64,000 nucleotides of DNA from Apodemus sylvaticus (GCF_947179515.1 NC_067481.1:89419009-89483008), one strand, 5' to 3'. Positions 12,676 through 23,984 are shown, numbered from the stretch's first letter. The notes: a model not told the origin generated them from the sequence alone. Numbers and translations: made by a program.

Positions 12676-12985
12676 AGGGTGGGTTTGTAAGATGTCTCAG
12701 CCAGTAAAGCACTTGCCGTACAAGCGTGAGGACATGAGTTCAATTCTTAACGTCCACATAAAACTCCAAGTGTAACAGTGTGCACATTTAGTATAAGTGC
12801 TAAGCAAACAGAGTTGAGGATTCCTGCAGTCTGCTGGCTAGCCAGTCTAGCAAGATCAGGAAGCTCACAGTTCAGTGAGAGAAAAATATAAGGTGAAAAG
12901 GAACAGAAAAAGGCACCCAACACTGACCTGCAGCCACCACATGCACATACATGTTCATGTATGCACCACATATGTATGCAGACTC
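12676..12985 (+). mobile_element. B3 SINE
   Basis: A tRNA-like head (aagatgtctcagccagtaaa, gcacttgccgtacaagcgtg) is followed by the long B3 body ending caccacatgcacatacatg. It is longer and more diverged than a B2. Confidence 0.8.
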
Positions 12986-14049
12986 CAGAATCACAGACAA
13001 TGGATTTCTATAGGCATCACAGTACAGACAGGGTGTCAGGAGAGGACCTGGTGATTCTACTTGCACAGAGTGTTGCCTTGCATAAAAGAAATTCTGTGCT
13101 TTTAATATGCTAAATGTGCTATTAATCCTGGTGTCCTGTCCTTTACTCTCAAGAAATATTTCCTTTGTCTGCCCAGGCCATATACATAGCCTTGAAAAGA
13201 TGCTCTGGAATATTGTAGAATACCCCAACAATATAGTCCTCTATTCCCAAGACATATAGAAACAGGAGCAAACCCAGACAGAACAGTCCTCCAACCTTAC
13301 ATGAAATTTCTGACTTTTTTATCTACAGAAGCACACAATGCCCTTTAAATAAGTGATGAGCTCATAACACACATAGGTACCTCTGCATGAGTCCCCGCCC
13401 TTTAAAGAGCTCACCCAAAGGAGCTGTAGCTGGGACTGTGAACCGCCAGACATCAAGAAAGCCAGCTCGATCGTCTTTTATGTAACATTGGAAAGGAAAA
13501 AGAAAGCAAATCCACTTATTGAGTTTCCTCAGAGAACTGGATACCAAAAACACCTTGGTTCCAGAAGAACAGGGTTAAGAAGTGACGTGCCGTAGAAAGA
13601 TGGATGCAGTACACCAGTGAGCGCTCAGTTCAGGGAAGGGATGAGTGGGGAACTCAGCTGCAGAACACACTTCCTGGCATTGCTCATGTGACTCCCAAAT
13701 GGTACCCTTCACCAGCTCACCGCCCTCTGCTCCTGGGGTTGGATGGTGTCCTATGTCTACCCTACTGGCTTGTATATTTCCCTTTTACCATCTTAGACAT
13801 TTAGAATCTGTAGATGGGTTTTTGTTTTAACTTGAAACAAAATTGGGTATCTTGAAAGAACACACCCATTTCTGTGTCCATCTGAATCAACATGAAAAGG
13901 TTCCCCAAATGATCCCTTGAGAGACGTAATGAGAGTGTGGGGAGAAGGCAGACCGTGAGGAAGATGCTTTTGCATGGGGCAGAGCAGTCCCCGGACTAAG
14001 TGATGTTCATGGAAAATAAGAACCACAAAAATTAAGTTTAAAAGACTCT

Positions 14050-14270
14050 TGTGGGAGGCTATAGAGAGGGCTTCAGAGGGCAAGAATATTGGCTATTCTT
14101 CTAAAGGACCTGGGCTCAATGTCCAGCACCCACATGGAAACTCATGAACATCTACTACCCCAGTTCCCCCGGGCAAGTCAGTCCTGGGATTGACTCCTTC
14201 TTCTGGCCTCCAAGGATACTGCACACCCATGATATAGACATGCATACAGACAAAAAAAAAACCATACACA
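14050..14270 (+). mobile_element. B2/B3 SINE
   Basis: The head is mutated (ctatagagagggcttcagag). It is followed by ctgggctcaatgtccagcac, ccacatggaaactcatgaac and ctggcctccaaggatactg, and ends in an A-run at about 14251-14260. Confidence 0.8.
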
Positions 14271-14278
14271 GAAAAGGT

Positions 14279-14289
14279 GGGGGGGGGGG
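14279..14289. repeat. Poly-G run
   Basis: An uninterrupted run of about eleven G lies just after the B2 tail. Confidence 0.8.
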
Positions 14290-14810
14290 AAAGACTGTGT
14301 AAAACCCAAAACTGTTTTTGCAGACCCCTGAAGCTTACATAGGTAAATGTCAGACTGAAGTATAGCCACACATCACTCAAGATAGGCATACACTCAAGAA
14401 GTGTTTTATTTCACCCTGCCCTTACCTGAGCACTGAGCACACGCCCACATTCCCATATCTGTTGTCCAGCAACCAAGCAAGCATTTCATACACCATATAA
14501 CTGTGTTTGGACTTTTCTTATATTTTAATTCTACAGGGCAGAGAACAGTTTTGCTTTACAAGCCTATGATAGGAACAGCTGCCTGACCCTCTATACCTTA
14601 GGCTAGACTCTTAGATCCCATATTTCAAGCCACAGCTTGAACTGGCAGAATGCCACCTGGGTGAGGACGTGGCAGATTAGAGAAGGCCTATGGCCCCCCT
14701 AAGCCAATATCCAGATGTGGAAACTTCCAAAGTATTTAAATCCAAATCGGCAGTTTCTTCTAAAAACAACAACAACTAAAAAGACAAAATAAACAAAAAA
14801 GGGAGCAAAG

Positions 14811-15040
14811 GGGAGCTGCAGAGATGGCTCAGCAGTTAAGAGTTGCTTTTGCAGAAGACCTGAGTTCGGTTCCCAGCACCCACATGTTAGCCCACAACTG
14901 CCTGTAACTCCAGTTCGAGAGAATCCAACACCCTTTCCTGGCTTTCATGGGCACTACATGCATACAGCGCCCTGTCATATATGCAGACAAAACACTCATG
15001 CACCTAAAATATAAATAAATCTTAATAAAAATAAAAAGGA
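14811..15040 (+). mobile_element. B2-family SINE
   Basis: The element reads gagctgcagagatggctcag, cagttaagagttgcttttgc, gttcggttcccagcaccca and tgtaactccagttcgagaga, and ends in an AT-rich tail with aataaa (attctaaataaatctt type). The tail ends about 235 bp before the EGF1 exon. Confidence 0.88.
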
Positions 15041-15273
15041 TTCAAACTCCGTCTTAGCCTCCCTGCAGCCCAAGGTGGGTAGCGCAGGCAGAATGGTGGT
15101 TCCTCCCACTCGGAACTCAACATTGCCCTTAACCCCACTTCCCGGTTCTCTTACTTCACTCACTCCTGGCCCTGGCCTCCCACTCCTGGGTCTGTATGAA
15201 TGGCAGGTGACTGATTACTACAGGACGGCCCAAGAGCAGAAGAGAAGGTCATCGCTCCATCTCTCTCTTTCAG

Positions 15274-15375
15274 ATTCAGTGCAGGACTGTCCACGAAACT
15301 GTCACGGGAATGGCGAATGCGTGTCTGGACTGTGTCACTGTTTCCCAGGATTCCTCGGAGCAGACTGCGCTAAAG
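15274..15375 (+). CDS. Tenm2: Teneurin-2 exon: EGF repeat 1
   Basis: This 102-nt exon (34 codons, phase 1-1) lies between the acceptor ctctctctttcag and the donor AAAG|gtaagt. With the G carried from the previous exon it reads DSVQDCPRNCHGNGECVSG and continues to the end of EGF1. Six cysteines (15288-15368) are spaced as in a complete EGF-like domain of the teneurin/tenascin type, so this repeat should form three internal disulfides. It is the first of eight EGF repeats in the teneurin stalk. The exon length is a multiple of three with matching phases, so skipping it would keep the frame. The surrounding frame is open from 15075 to 15554, which is coincidental read-through of flanking intron. 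Confidence 0.95.
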
Positions 15376-16194
15376 GTAAGTGTCACCGCCTCCCTGCAGG
15401 TTGGTCAGAGAAGGAGCAACCTGGTGGCCCTCCCAACAAGTCTTTCACACTGGGACCGGGACGGGATGCTGTAAACCCACGCATGCGCAAAGGCTCCTCC
15501 GTTTGGCAAGGAGCGGGGGTTTTGATATATAACCAGCGGCCAGTGTGCCTATAGGAGTAAGGCAGCCAGCCTTGGCACTGAGGTGTATGGAGAAGAAAGA
15601 TTTGCTAAAAACGAGGTGGTCAGATTTCCTGTAAAAGCAGAAGTGAATTACCATCACTCCTTTCTTATAATCATTAGCTTCTATGTAATGGAAGATTAAG
15701 CATCTCAGGGTTAGTAAATTTCATTCATTCTGGCCAGCTACACTCTTAATCTAGGAAGTGCTATTTATCTTCATGGAATTGGTTTTAAATTGTATTATTA
15801 ATTTATCTAGGCTGCTTTGCAAAGAATGGCTGGGGCCTTGGGATTCTTGGGGGAAAGTTAATTTAAGAAAGAAAATGACTCTCTAAAGAACAGGGAATTT
15901 AGGGGCTGCACACCTGGCTCGTATGAGACCTTCAGTGTGACCTCGATGTGGCCCCTCAGCGTCAAGTATAGTTGGGGGCACAAATATATGCACAGATGTC
16001 CCGAACATACACAGGTCTGTTCACAAACTGTTGCATTTACCTTTTCTGATTCCTTTGTCTAAAATATGAGGTACCGCCTACAACACAGTGTGCCCACCCA
16101 CCAACAGGAAGTGTGGGGAACAGGATCTTGGGACATTAAGAGCCATCTCTCAGCTTTGGTTTTCCCCTATCAATTCTCTGCTTACACATCTCTT

Positions 16195-16265
16195 TTCCTT
16201 TGTGACCTTGTGTAAGTCACCTCTGAACTCTGCTTTCCTTATCTAGAAAAGGGAGCGTGGCATCT
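16195..16265 (+). mobile_element. MIR core fragment
   Basis: The sequence tgtgaccttgtgtaagtcac, ctctgaactctgctttcctt and atctagaaaaggg follows the MIR core. It abuts the minisatellite, which may have started in its 3' end. Confidence 0.6.
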
Positions 16266-16280
16266 GAAGTTCGATTTGAG

Positions 16281-16523
16281 TACTAACATGGTATTAAGTA
16301 TTAAGTACTAACATGGTAGTAAGTATTAAGTACTAACACGGTAGTAAGTATTAAGTACTAACACGGTAGTAAGTATTGAGTACTAACACGGCAGTAAGTA
16401 CTAACATGGTAATAAGTATTAAGTACTAACATGGTAGTAAGTATTAAGTATTAACACGGTAGTAAGTATTAAGTACTAACACGGTAGTAAGTATTAAGTA
16501 CTAACACGGTAGTAAGTAGTACT
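16281..16523 (+). repeat. 25-bp minisatellite with 118-bp higher-order duplication
   Basis: There are ten head-to-tail units of about 25 bp (consensus tactaacacggtagtaag plus tattaag) starting at 16281, 16306, 16331, 16356, 16381, 16399, 16424, 16449, 16474 and 16499. The fifth unit is shortened to 18 bp. Units 1, 2, 6 and 7 have acatgg, while 3-5 and 8-10 have acacgg. Units 1 and 6 also both vary in the following ggta-taag segment. The second five units therefore look like a copy of the first five, offset by exactly 118 bp. TACTAAC is exact in nine units, and GTAAGTA occurs eight times. Confidence 0.95.
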
Positions 16524-16670
16524 AGAACCAATGGGCCTCAATAGAGTGTATTGCAAGTTTCCAACAGGGATTGGTTTTTGTTGCCTTATTTATATTTTAC
16601 TTTATTCACATATTTAAATCATCTTTTCATCACCTTTCTTTGTATTTTCCTGAAAGTTACCTGCCTTGAT

Positions 16671-16711
16671 GCTAATACTAATATTTGCTAATACTAATAC
16701 TAATACTTGAT
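16671..16711. repeat. (CTAATA)n simple repeat
   Basis: Imperfect repeats of ctaata/actaat occur within tgctaatactaatatttgct and the following bases. Confidence 0.75.
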
Positions 16712-16758
16712 GCTAAGTAATGCCATTCCTTTGTCCATCCCTCAAAACTCATGCTCCA

Positions 16759-16780
16759 AAAATAATAATAATAATAATAT
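16759..16780. repeat. (AAT)n microsatellite
   Basis: About seven uninterrupted AAT units. Confidence 0.9.
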
Positions 16781-17164
16781 CTTAATACTCTCCATAGCTT
16801 AAAGATTTGAGATCTGCGTCCTGATGGGTACTCAGTGCTGAGTAAATGAAGCTTTCATATCCTTGAAGTCCTGGCATTGGTGGCCAAGCGAGAGTGCGTG
16901 CGACACTCATTTCTAAGACACCTCCTCAGTCCCACAGCACACAGGTTCGGTCAACTTACCAGATATGGAAAGATAAGAACCACGAGGCCTATGAACAGTT
17001 TCCTTAGCTGTGTTTCAGCATGGCACATTCATGTTCCAAGACACAGGGACACAGCCCCAAGGAGAATAACTAGACTGTTGGCTCGTTCCAGTGCTGGCTG
17101 TAAGAGGCCCAGTGGGGGGAGAGGATGGAGGTTGACCCTGCCTTGCCCTGTCGAGTGCTTTTCC

Positions 17165-17745
17165 TAGTGAAGGCTTGAAGGAAAGCAGGCCTCAATATCA
17201 TCTGAATGGCTTTTCTTGTGTAATCTAATTTTCCTGGGAGTGAAGGCATTAATGAGAGGAAGGACTGAGTCGCCCTTTTATCCGTGGTTGCAAATGGGCC
17301 GAGCACTCAGCCGCGCGGGCTGTGAGCTGTAAATGTGTATTAACACTGACACACATCGATGTATTATTAATCCTAAAAACCATGTGTGCTCTGACTGCAC
17401 ATCCAGTTACTGGCCTTTCAGACCCAAGTACCCAGCCATTTAAGGACTCTCCACTCTGAATCCATTTGCAGACGCATGTCCATTGTGCATCATGGATCTG
17501 TAATGGAGTGTGCATTTAGCTGTTTAAAAGGCTCCCGGTGTGTGTGTTTTGCATCCGCCACCTGTGCTGTGGCTGGGTACACCCCCCCCCACACCAAGTG
17601 TGCATTAGCCATAGTATATAATTGATCCTTGTGAAACAATTATTGAGAGGCTGCCAAGAGGAGTTATTCCTTCCTACCCAATGTCCATTCCTGAAATCGG
17701 CTTTTGAACTTGTATGCATATTTTAACTGTTTATGTATATGATGG
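17165..17745. promoter_or_regulatory. Candidate conserved noncoding element
   Basis: This unique, repeat-free stretch contains homeobox-type TAAT cores (ggcattaatgag, tattattaatcc, gtattaacac) and a SOX-like gaaacaattattgag, with only one poly-C run (17581-17590). It looks like the deeply conserved enhancers common in introns of neuronal adhesion genes. Conservation cannot be tested here, so this is a suggestion. Confidence 0.3.
17581..17590. repeat. Poly-C run
   Basis: About ten C in an otherwise unique stretch. Confidence 0.8.
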
Positions 17746-17865
17746 GTAAAATGGAGGAGGTTAAAGACTGAAATTGCCTTGCACCGGATCCCTCATTTAT
17801 TGTAGGCAAAGCTGGTTTAAGGGCATGAGAAGCAAGTACTCGCCTCTCTGTCCTAAAGGTGCAGC

Positions 17866-17879
17866 CCCCCCCCCCCCCG
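17866..17879. repeat. Poly-C run
   Basis: About fourteen C, prone to length variation. Confidence 0.85.
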
Positions 17880-18147
17880 CCTCTGTGTTTTTTAAGTGGC
17901 TGCTGGTCGAGTTACTTTGTAGTGACCATGGATTTGCCCTTCTGATTCTAAGCCCTTCTCTCCCAAACTTTGATCTTCAATGTACCTATCTATTGCTTTT
18001 TGCCATCAGTATTTTTAATAACTTACTTTTAAATCACTCCATTATGTATATATAGATATTTAAAAAAAATGCCAAAAGCAAAAATTGAGAAAAGACTAGC
18101 ATTGGTTGTTGTGAATATGAAATGTGAATACCCCTTTAAAAATAACC

Positions 18148-18298
18148 AGAGACTTGTGTGGTGGTAGCAGTGGACGCCTTTAATCCCAGCACTTGGGAGG
18201 CAGAGGCAGGTGGATCCCTGAATTCAAGGCTAGCCTGGTATAGAGATCAAGTTCCAGGACAGCACCACGGGTACACAAAGAAACCCTGTCTCAAAAAA
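18148..18298 (+). mobile_element. B1 SINE
   Basis: The element is near complete: gtggacgcctttaatcccag, cacttgggaggcagaggcag, aggctagcctggtatagag and aaagaaaccctgtctc, with a short A-tail. The polymerase III B-box region is present. Confidence 0.93.
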
Positions 18299-18418
18299 AC
18301 AAGTATGCATATGTGATATATATATATATTAAATAAAAATAACTAATATCTTTTCTACCACAATGAATATCTAAACCATCTTCTAATCCTTTATGACTTA
18401 CCAAGAATCCAGCAGTGA

Positions 18419-18490
18419 GGGCTGGAGCTTGTATCACAGAGCATTCATGAGATGTGTGGTCCATCCCCAGTACTGCAAAACACACCAAAA
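18419..18490 (+). mobile_element. ID-like SINE fragment
   Basis: The sequence agggctggagcttgtatcac, agagcattcatgagatgtg and catccccagtactgcaaaac is a diverged ID-type element. Confidence 0.55.
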
Positions 18491-18894
18491 CAAAAGAACA
18501 AGAATCCAACAGTAGACCTGAATGTCCATGCACAGCTGAGGTTCTTAGGGAAATCCAAGTTTAAGTACCTTGTCCCATAGGCTCTGGCTCCCAAGGCTGA
18601 CAGAACACCCCAAGTGTGCCTATGTGAAAATAGATTCACAAACAGGCTTCAGCTGCCTGGACAGCTTCCAGCAGGGAAGGTCTAATCCCAGGACCTGGTG
18701 CTTATCTGATGCTGCAGCCCGCTCTCCCGCTACCCTCACACACTAAGTATGTAAGGGATGCTGTGCGAATATGCAAATTATTGAATGCATACTATCTCAT
18801 GTGTCCACATATCAACCATGAGACCTGAGTAATATTTTAACTACTGTACTGCCATGCCAAATTTGTTAATGTTTTTACATCAAAGTCACCTTAG

Positions 18895-19075
18895 GAGCTG
18901 ATGAAGATGGCTCAGTGGGTAGAGGTATTTGACAAGGAAACTGACAACCTGAGTTAAATCCCAACAGACTGACACAGTAAAGTGAGAGAGCTGAGTCCTA
19001 AAACTTATATCCAGATCTCCCTACATGTACGTGTACACACACACACACACACACACACACGTAAATAATATTTTA
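18895..19075 (+). mobile_element. B3 SINE ending in a (CA)n tail
   Basis: The head is gaagatggctcagtgggtag. The body continues cctgagttaaatcccaacag and agagagctgagtcctaaaac and runs into a (CA)n array at 19036-19061. The microsatellite probably grew from the SINE tail. Confidence 0.75.
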
Positions 19076-19294
19076 GATGTTTTTTATGTAACTTTGGATA
19101 AGAAGACAAGTTACCAAAATAGGAGAATTTCTATAGAGTCCCCCCAAGTCTCTTATAAGGTCAACATTTTAAATTTAAGTTTAAAAGCCATGCAATAATT
19201 TTAACTAATTTATAGACTTCCCCCATTACCATTTTTGCCTTTCAGATCCGGCTCAGGATCACATACTTTGTTTCATTATCGGGACTCCTGAATC

Positions 19295-19742
19295 CAGTGG
19301 TTCTCAACCTGTGGGTCTCAGCCCCTTTGGGGGCAGGATGGGGGCCTCATCAACCAGAAATCTTGCATAGCAGATATTTATATTGTGGTTCATAACAGTA
19401 GCAAAATTACAGTTAGGAAGTAGCAATGAAATAATTTTATGGTCATGGGTCACTACAACATGAGGAACTGTATTAAAGAGTCGTAGCAGGGCTGGAGTGA
19501 TGGCTCAGTGGTTAAGAGCAGTGGCTGCTCTTCCATAGGTCCTAAGTTCAAGTCCCAGCAACTACATGGTGTCCCATCTATAATGGGATCTGATGGGCTC
19601 TTCTGGCAGGCAGGTTTATATGCAGATAGAACACTCATACATTAAATCAATCAATCAATCAATCTTTTTCAAAAAGCTAGCTGAAGGTATAGTTTTTTTT
19701 TAAAAAAAAGAGTCATAGCCTTAGGAAGATTGAGAAACACTG
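19295..19742. mobile_element. URR1-type hAT transposon, split by a B2 insertion
   Basis: Terminal inverted repeats are seen: cagtggttctcaacct (19295-19310) and the complement of the end aggaagattgagaaacactg. Internal wording (gtggttcataacagtagcaa, attacagttaggaagtagca) is that of rodent URR1. Flanking octamers cctgaatc (19287-19294) and ccttgatc (19743-19750) match at 6 of 8 positions, consistent with the 8-bp hAT target duplication. The element is nonautonomous and encodes nothing. Confidence 0.85.
19488..19706 (+). mobile_element. B2 SINE inserted in the URR1 element
   Basis: The B2 reads gggctggagtgatggctcag, tggttaagagcagtggctgc and aagttcaagtcccagcaact, with a TCAA-repeat and an A-rich tail. 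A 13-bp target duplication brackets it: aaagagtcgtagc (19475-19487) and aaagagtcatagc (19707-19719), differing at one base. This dates the B2 after the URR1. Confidence 0.92.
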
Positions 19743-19913
19743 CCTTGATCCTTCTGTGATATATCCCATAATAGTTCTTTACTCTTCATGTATTTCATGG
19801 CCTTGACCCTTCTGGACAGCATTGCTTGACCAATTTGTATATATCTCTCAGTTTGGTCTTGCTTGGTATATTTCATTAGAATGCAGTTTTGCATTTTAGA
19901 TACTATTTGTCCT

Positions 19914-19915
<2 letters not shown>

Positions 19916-19975
<60 letters not shown>

Positions 19976-20080
19976 CAGAACTCAGTGTGTCATATCAAAG
20001 ATGAATGAAGCTGTGTGTGTGTGTGTGTGTGTGACAGAACTCAGTATGTCATATCAAAGATGAATGAAACTCCCATTCAA
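19916..20080. repeat. (TG)n array and 59-bp tandem duplication of its flank
   Basis: A pure (TG)n of about 58 bp is followed by gacagaactcagtgtgtcat and atcaaagatgaatgaagct. A second, shorter (TG)n and the same flank again (from 20033) follow, with two base changes. The offset between the two flanks is 59 bp. Confidence 0.92.
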
Positions 20081-21476
20081 ATATGAAGAAGTGTTAAATG
20101 TGGTTGTATGAATGTGCACATGCCTGCCTTTCTCTCTCTCTCTCCATTTCTCACAGGCAAAATGGGTTAAAGGCCCAACTCCACTGATATTGAACAAGTC
20201 CCATTCACAAACAATTTCTGAGCCCAAGAAACTCTAGTGTTAGCAGGGAGTAGCCTGGGGCTGATAGAGGAAGGTCACAGGACTAACACGGGCAACTGGT
20301 CCTCAGCATCCTGCTGCCCGCAGCAACATGGTCCATCTCCAGGCTGTGGCCTTCCATCACTTTCCTTCTTTCTAGATTAAAACACTGCAGATACCCTGAG
20401 CACAAGGTCCCCCCTCATCAGGAATTCACACCACCTTTGTTCTTGCTCTGACAGATGTACCCTGGATGCCTTGGGTTCTGCCAGTCAGCACAGGCAACCA
20501 GCAAACTTGGGCCCTCCTGCCAGGGGGAGAATTTGCCACATTAGCAGGCACAATTCCCATCACATCCAAGCGACCTGGTATGTGTCCAAGTGACAAAAAT
20601 ACACATTTACTATCTTGACCTCACACTGTGTGCTCCATACCCCTAGATATGCAGCACAGGCAGCCCTTCTTTATCGTCTGATAATCCTGTCAGTCTGCTT
20701 CAGATGTCAGAAGCCATCCTTCCCCCAGAGTGTGGAGACCATCAGGACACGTGCAGAGCACTCATTCTGCACCCACTGCTGTCCTGGGGCTCCCAGGGGC
20801 ACTGAGGTCAAAATAGACCTGATCCTCACCAGGAAGGAACACTGGCTGCTTCTTCCATGACACTCCAGTTCTCAGCTGAGGGAACCTAACCATGCAAATG
20901 CCTATTACATGCTGCATCAAGAGCCAGAAACACGAGGTGTGCAAAGCAGCCCTGGGTCCGGCTTCCAGAAGCACATAGAAAGCAAGTGGTTCTTGTAGTA
21001 CATTGCGATGAAAATGCTAAGTGTCCAGATGTTACTACGGAGGAGGTCAGGAAGTCTATGAAGCACAGAAGGGATATGTTGTAAGCAGGGGAGTCTCTCA
21101 GGATCCCGCCACACAGCCTGGAAATCACACTAGACAGGAAGATGAATGTTAAAGATTGATCATAACCAGCAGGGCCTAGAGAGGGAGACATGCAGGCCAC
21201 ACCACCCAGAGGCCACATGGAAAGTAGCCATGGAAGTGAGATCAAACAGGTGGGAAAGTTGAACCCTGATCAAATGCCTTTCCTGGGAATCGGGGCAGTG
21301 TGCCATAGCAGAAGGTGTGGGGGAGTTTCACAGATGTTTGAATGTTCCTAGGCCCCACCATCAAGAGAACAGATCAGGACCAGCTTGATCACGCTGGTAT
21401 ATCTGCTAACCTGGGCCAGGTGCTCACCGCCTGTTTGTAGGAATGTGGTACCTTCAAGAAGAGTTCCTAAAGTCGA

Positions 21477-21645
21477 TTTTTTTTCCCCTTGTTGTTTTAT
21501 GAGACAGTCTCATCTAGCCCAGGCTGACCCTGAACTCCCTTTATAGCCAAGGCAAGTCTCGAATTCCTAATCCTCCTGCCTCCACTTCCTAGCATGTTAT
21601 AGGCTAAGATTATAAGCATGCACCACCATACCTGGTTTAAATTTT
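21477..21645 (-). mobile_element. B1 SINE (antisense)
   Basis: The reverse-complement B1 pattern is a T-run, then gagacagtctcatctagccc, ggctgaccctgaactccctt, cctcctgcctccacttccta and gcatgcaccaccatacctgg. Confidence 0.88.
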
Positions 21646-22509
21646 TTCTGATAGACAGTTTAGAGAGGACTTATGAAAGCAGCCAGTTAATAAAAGCAGT
21701 AAAAGAAAATCTCAAAGAAGCTCCAGTGAGGAAACTGCCGTGAAGGATAATATTCACCATGACACACACTAAGAAATCTGCTCAGAGTCTGGGTTTCAGG
21801 GAAACATCATTTATTCCCCATTCCATCCCTTCGTGCATCGGTCGAGTCTCTGGACTAGCTGTAACCCCACTTCTCATCCAAGTTATGATTCGCCCTCCAG
21901 CTTCCCGCCATCACTCCTCCTGTCCCTCGGCTCCCCTGTTGTTTTAAAACTGTTGGTCGTGGGCTAGCGGCTCTGAGTTATTATTCCTTCCTCCTCTTAC
22001 TTTTATCACAAGGCCTTGTGGTGACTTCGCGCTTCCCAGACTCGCACGCAGAGCCTTTTCAGAAGTAAGCTGAGGCTGTTGCGCTCCCGGCTCCCGGCCG
22101 ACGCTCTCCCGCTCCCCTAACGGCTTATTTGGGATGAACTGGAGGCTCCAACCCACAGTAGAATCGTAACAACCCTGAGCCATAGCTGTTAGGTAACATG
22201 ACTTTAATGGCCATTAGAAACGACAGCTCCTGCTGCCACACAGCTGTCAATGGAGCCCGGGAAATGCCACAAGCGTGGGAATATATAAAGTTTCTTCTTC
22301 TCTAGGGGTGAGGCTTAGCTCCTACCCAGCTCTGAGAACTTTGAAAAGAGGGAACAAGGATCTTGCCCATTTCTCTCCTAACAAGAAAATGTACCTCCCC
22401 CCCCTCACCCTCAACCTGGTTCCTCTTGACCACATTCTAGTCCTTAAATCAGACTCTCCCCACGATCATCAACATCACCGTTGTCGTCATCACCACTGCC
22501 AATACTGAC

Positions 22510-22740
22510 ATTTATTTATTGACTCCTTACCATGTGCAGACCACTACTCTGAGAGACTACATTACTGTCACACTGGATCGGCAGCAGCCCTGTTGTATAC
22601 ACCTCAGAGATGAAGAAAATAGTTGACCCAAGAGGTTCAATAACTTCCTGTCATTACCCAGCGAGGAGTTACTCCTGAGATTTGAACCAACAGCTGGGCA
22701 TAAACTCTTCCTAGTCAACAGACCGGCCATGAGACTGCCA
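22510..22740 (-). mobile_element. MIR SINE (antisense)
   Basis: The order ttattgactccttaccatgt, acacctcagagatgaagaaa, aacttcctgtcattacccag and gagatttgaaccaacagctg follows the complement of MIR from 3' to 5'. Confidence 0.7.
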
Positions 22741-23984
22741 CAAAAGAAAGTATGTGTGATTAGTATGCAGGAAAGGACTGATTTTTAAACCTTGTGGGAG
22801 GTAAAGAAAAGCAACAAGTGTTTAAGGGCTTACTAAGAAGAAAAGGCAGAGCCAGAATCTCAAACCAAGGCCATTTGACTCCAGCCCTGGTGCCCTAGCC
22901 AAAGTCCCCAAGTGGCCAGGTGGGCTTCCTTGCCATCTTCCTACCCTTTGCCAGCTTCTCCACTCTATGTCTCTACCCTGTCCTCAGGTCCCCTGCCCTG
23001 GTGTACCAGCCACCAGCCGTTCTACATTGCTTTCCTCTTCCTCAGCATCTCTGGAGCTCTCTCAGATCTCTACCCAGTTGTCGCTGCTCTTCTGGAATGG
23101 CCTCCAGTCATCTGTTCACCTATGTACAGTTATGCATCTTGAGGGAGGGGGGGGGCATATCATGAATGCAAGTTCCCAGGTTCATTCCAATGCCAGGCAG
23201 ATGAGCTACGGGATGGTATGTTGGCGCTTCAGACTAAGCCTCTGAGGGCCCAGAAGGTACTCAGGGACCACATTCTGATACCAAAGAACAAATATCTTAG
23301 AATGGTGCTCAAGGTCTGCCCCGATCTACGCTGCTTTTGCTCCATACAGCCCACAAGGGCCAACAGAAGAATGGCCACAGATTCCATAACTTACCCCATC
23401 AAAGTATAGCGTATGTTCATTCCTCTTTGCTCTTAGCTATCTGGGCTGGAGGAGACCCACCATCCCCAGCCTTTACTATTCAACTGATGGTCTTTTGTGG
23501 AAGTCAAGGTCACAGACTAGCACCCTCCAGAAACCCTCTCACAAATAACCCTGCTGCCACTCAGAGGTAGTTGGGGGTTGGAGCTCTGTTGTGCCCTGGC
23601 GTTCTGTCAGGAAAGGTGCTAGCTGGCTTCCTCTTGCCGTCCAAAAGCAGTAACCGTTGTCTGTGTCCCTGCCCTTAGTTTGGCACCCAGGATGTAATAT
23701 GTATTTGTTAAGATGCCTGATGTCTTCAAGATGGGAGACAAGGCTAACCAAGTTAAAACATTGCTGGGCATGTGACCAATGTAAGTGCTGGAGGGCGCAG
23801 TGCTAATCCATCAGAGTAATCTGGGCCCGTGACAGCCAGTCAACACTGGCACAGGGGTGAGCTGAAGGAACACACACAGGCTCGGGGTAGATGATACAAA
23901 AGAAAGAACTACTCCCAGAAAAGAGATGCCAGTTCACAACCCGCATGTGTTCTCAGAATGGTGGAGTGGTGGGGGAAAAAAAGT

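Noticed and set aside
15075..15273. Possible alternative first exon: an ATG at 15075 is in frame with EGF1
   Set aside because: The frame crosses a good splice acceptor and shows no convincing signal or membrane anchor. It is best read as chance open intron.
16281..16523. CRISPR-like array
   Set aside because: The repeats are contiguous with no spacers, in mammalian intron; it is a minisatellite.
20125..20175. Pyrimidine tract plus cag at 20155, resembling a splice acceptor
   Set aside because: The following sequence hits an in-frame stop almost at once in the required phase, and no donor or EGF coding follows.
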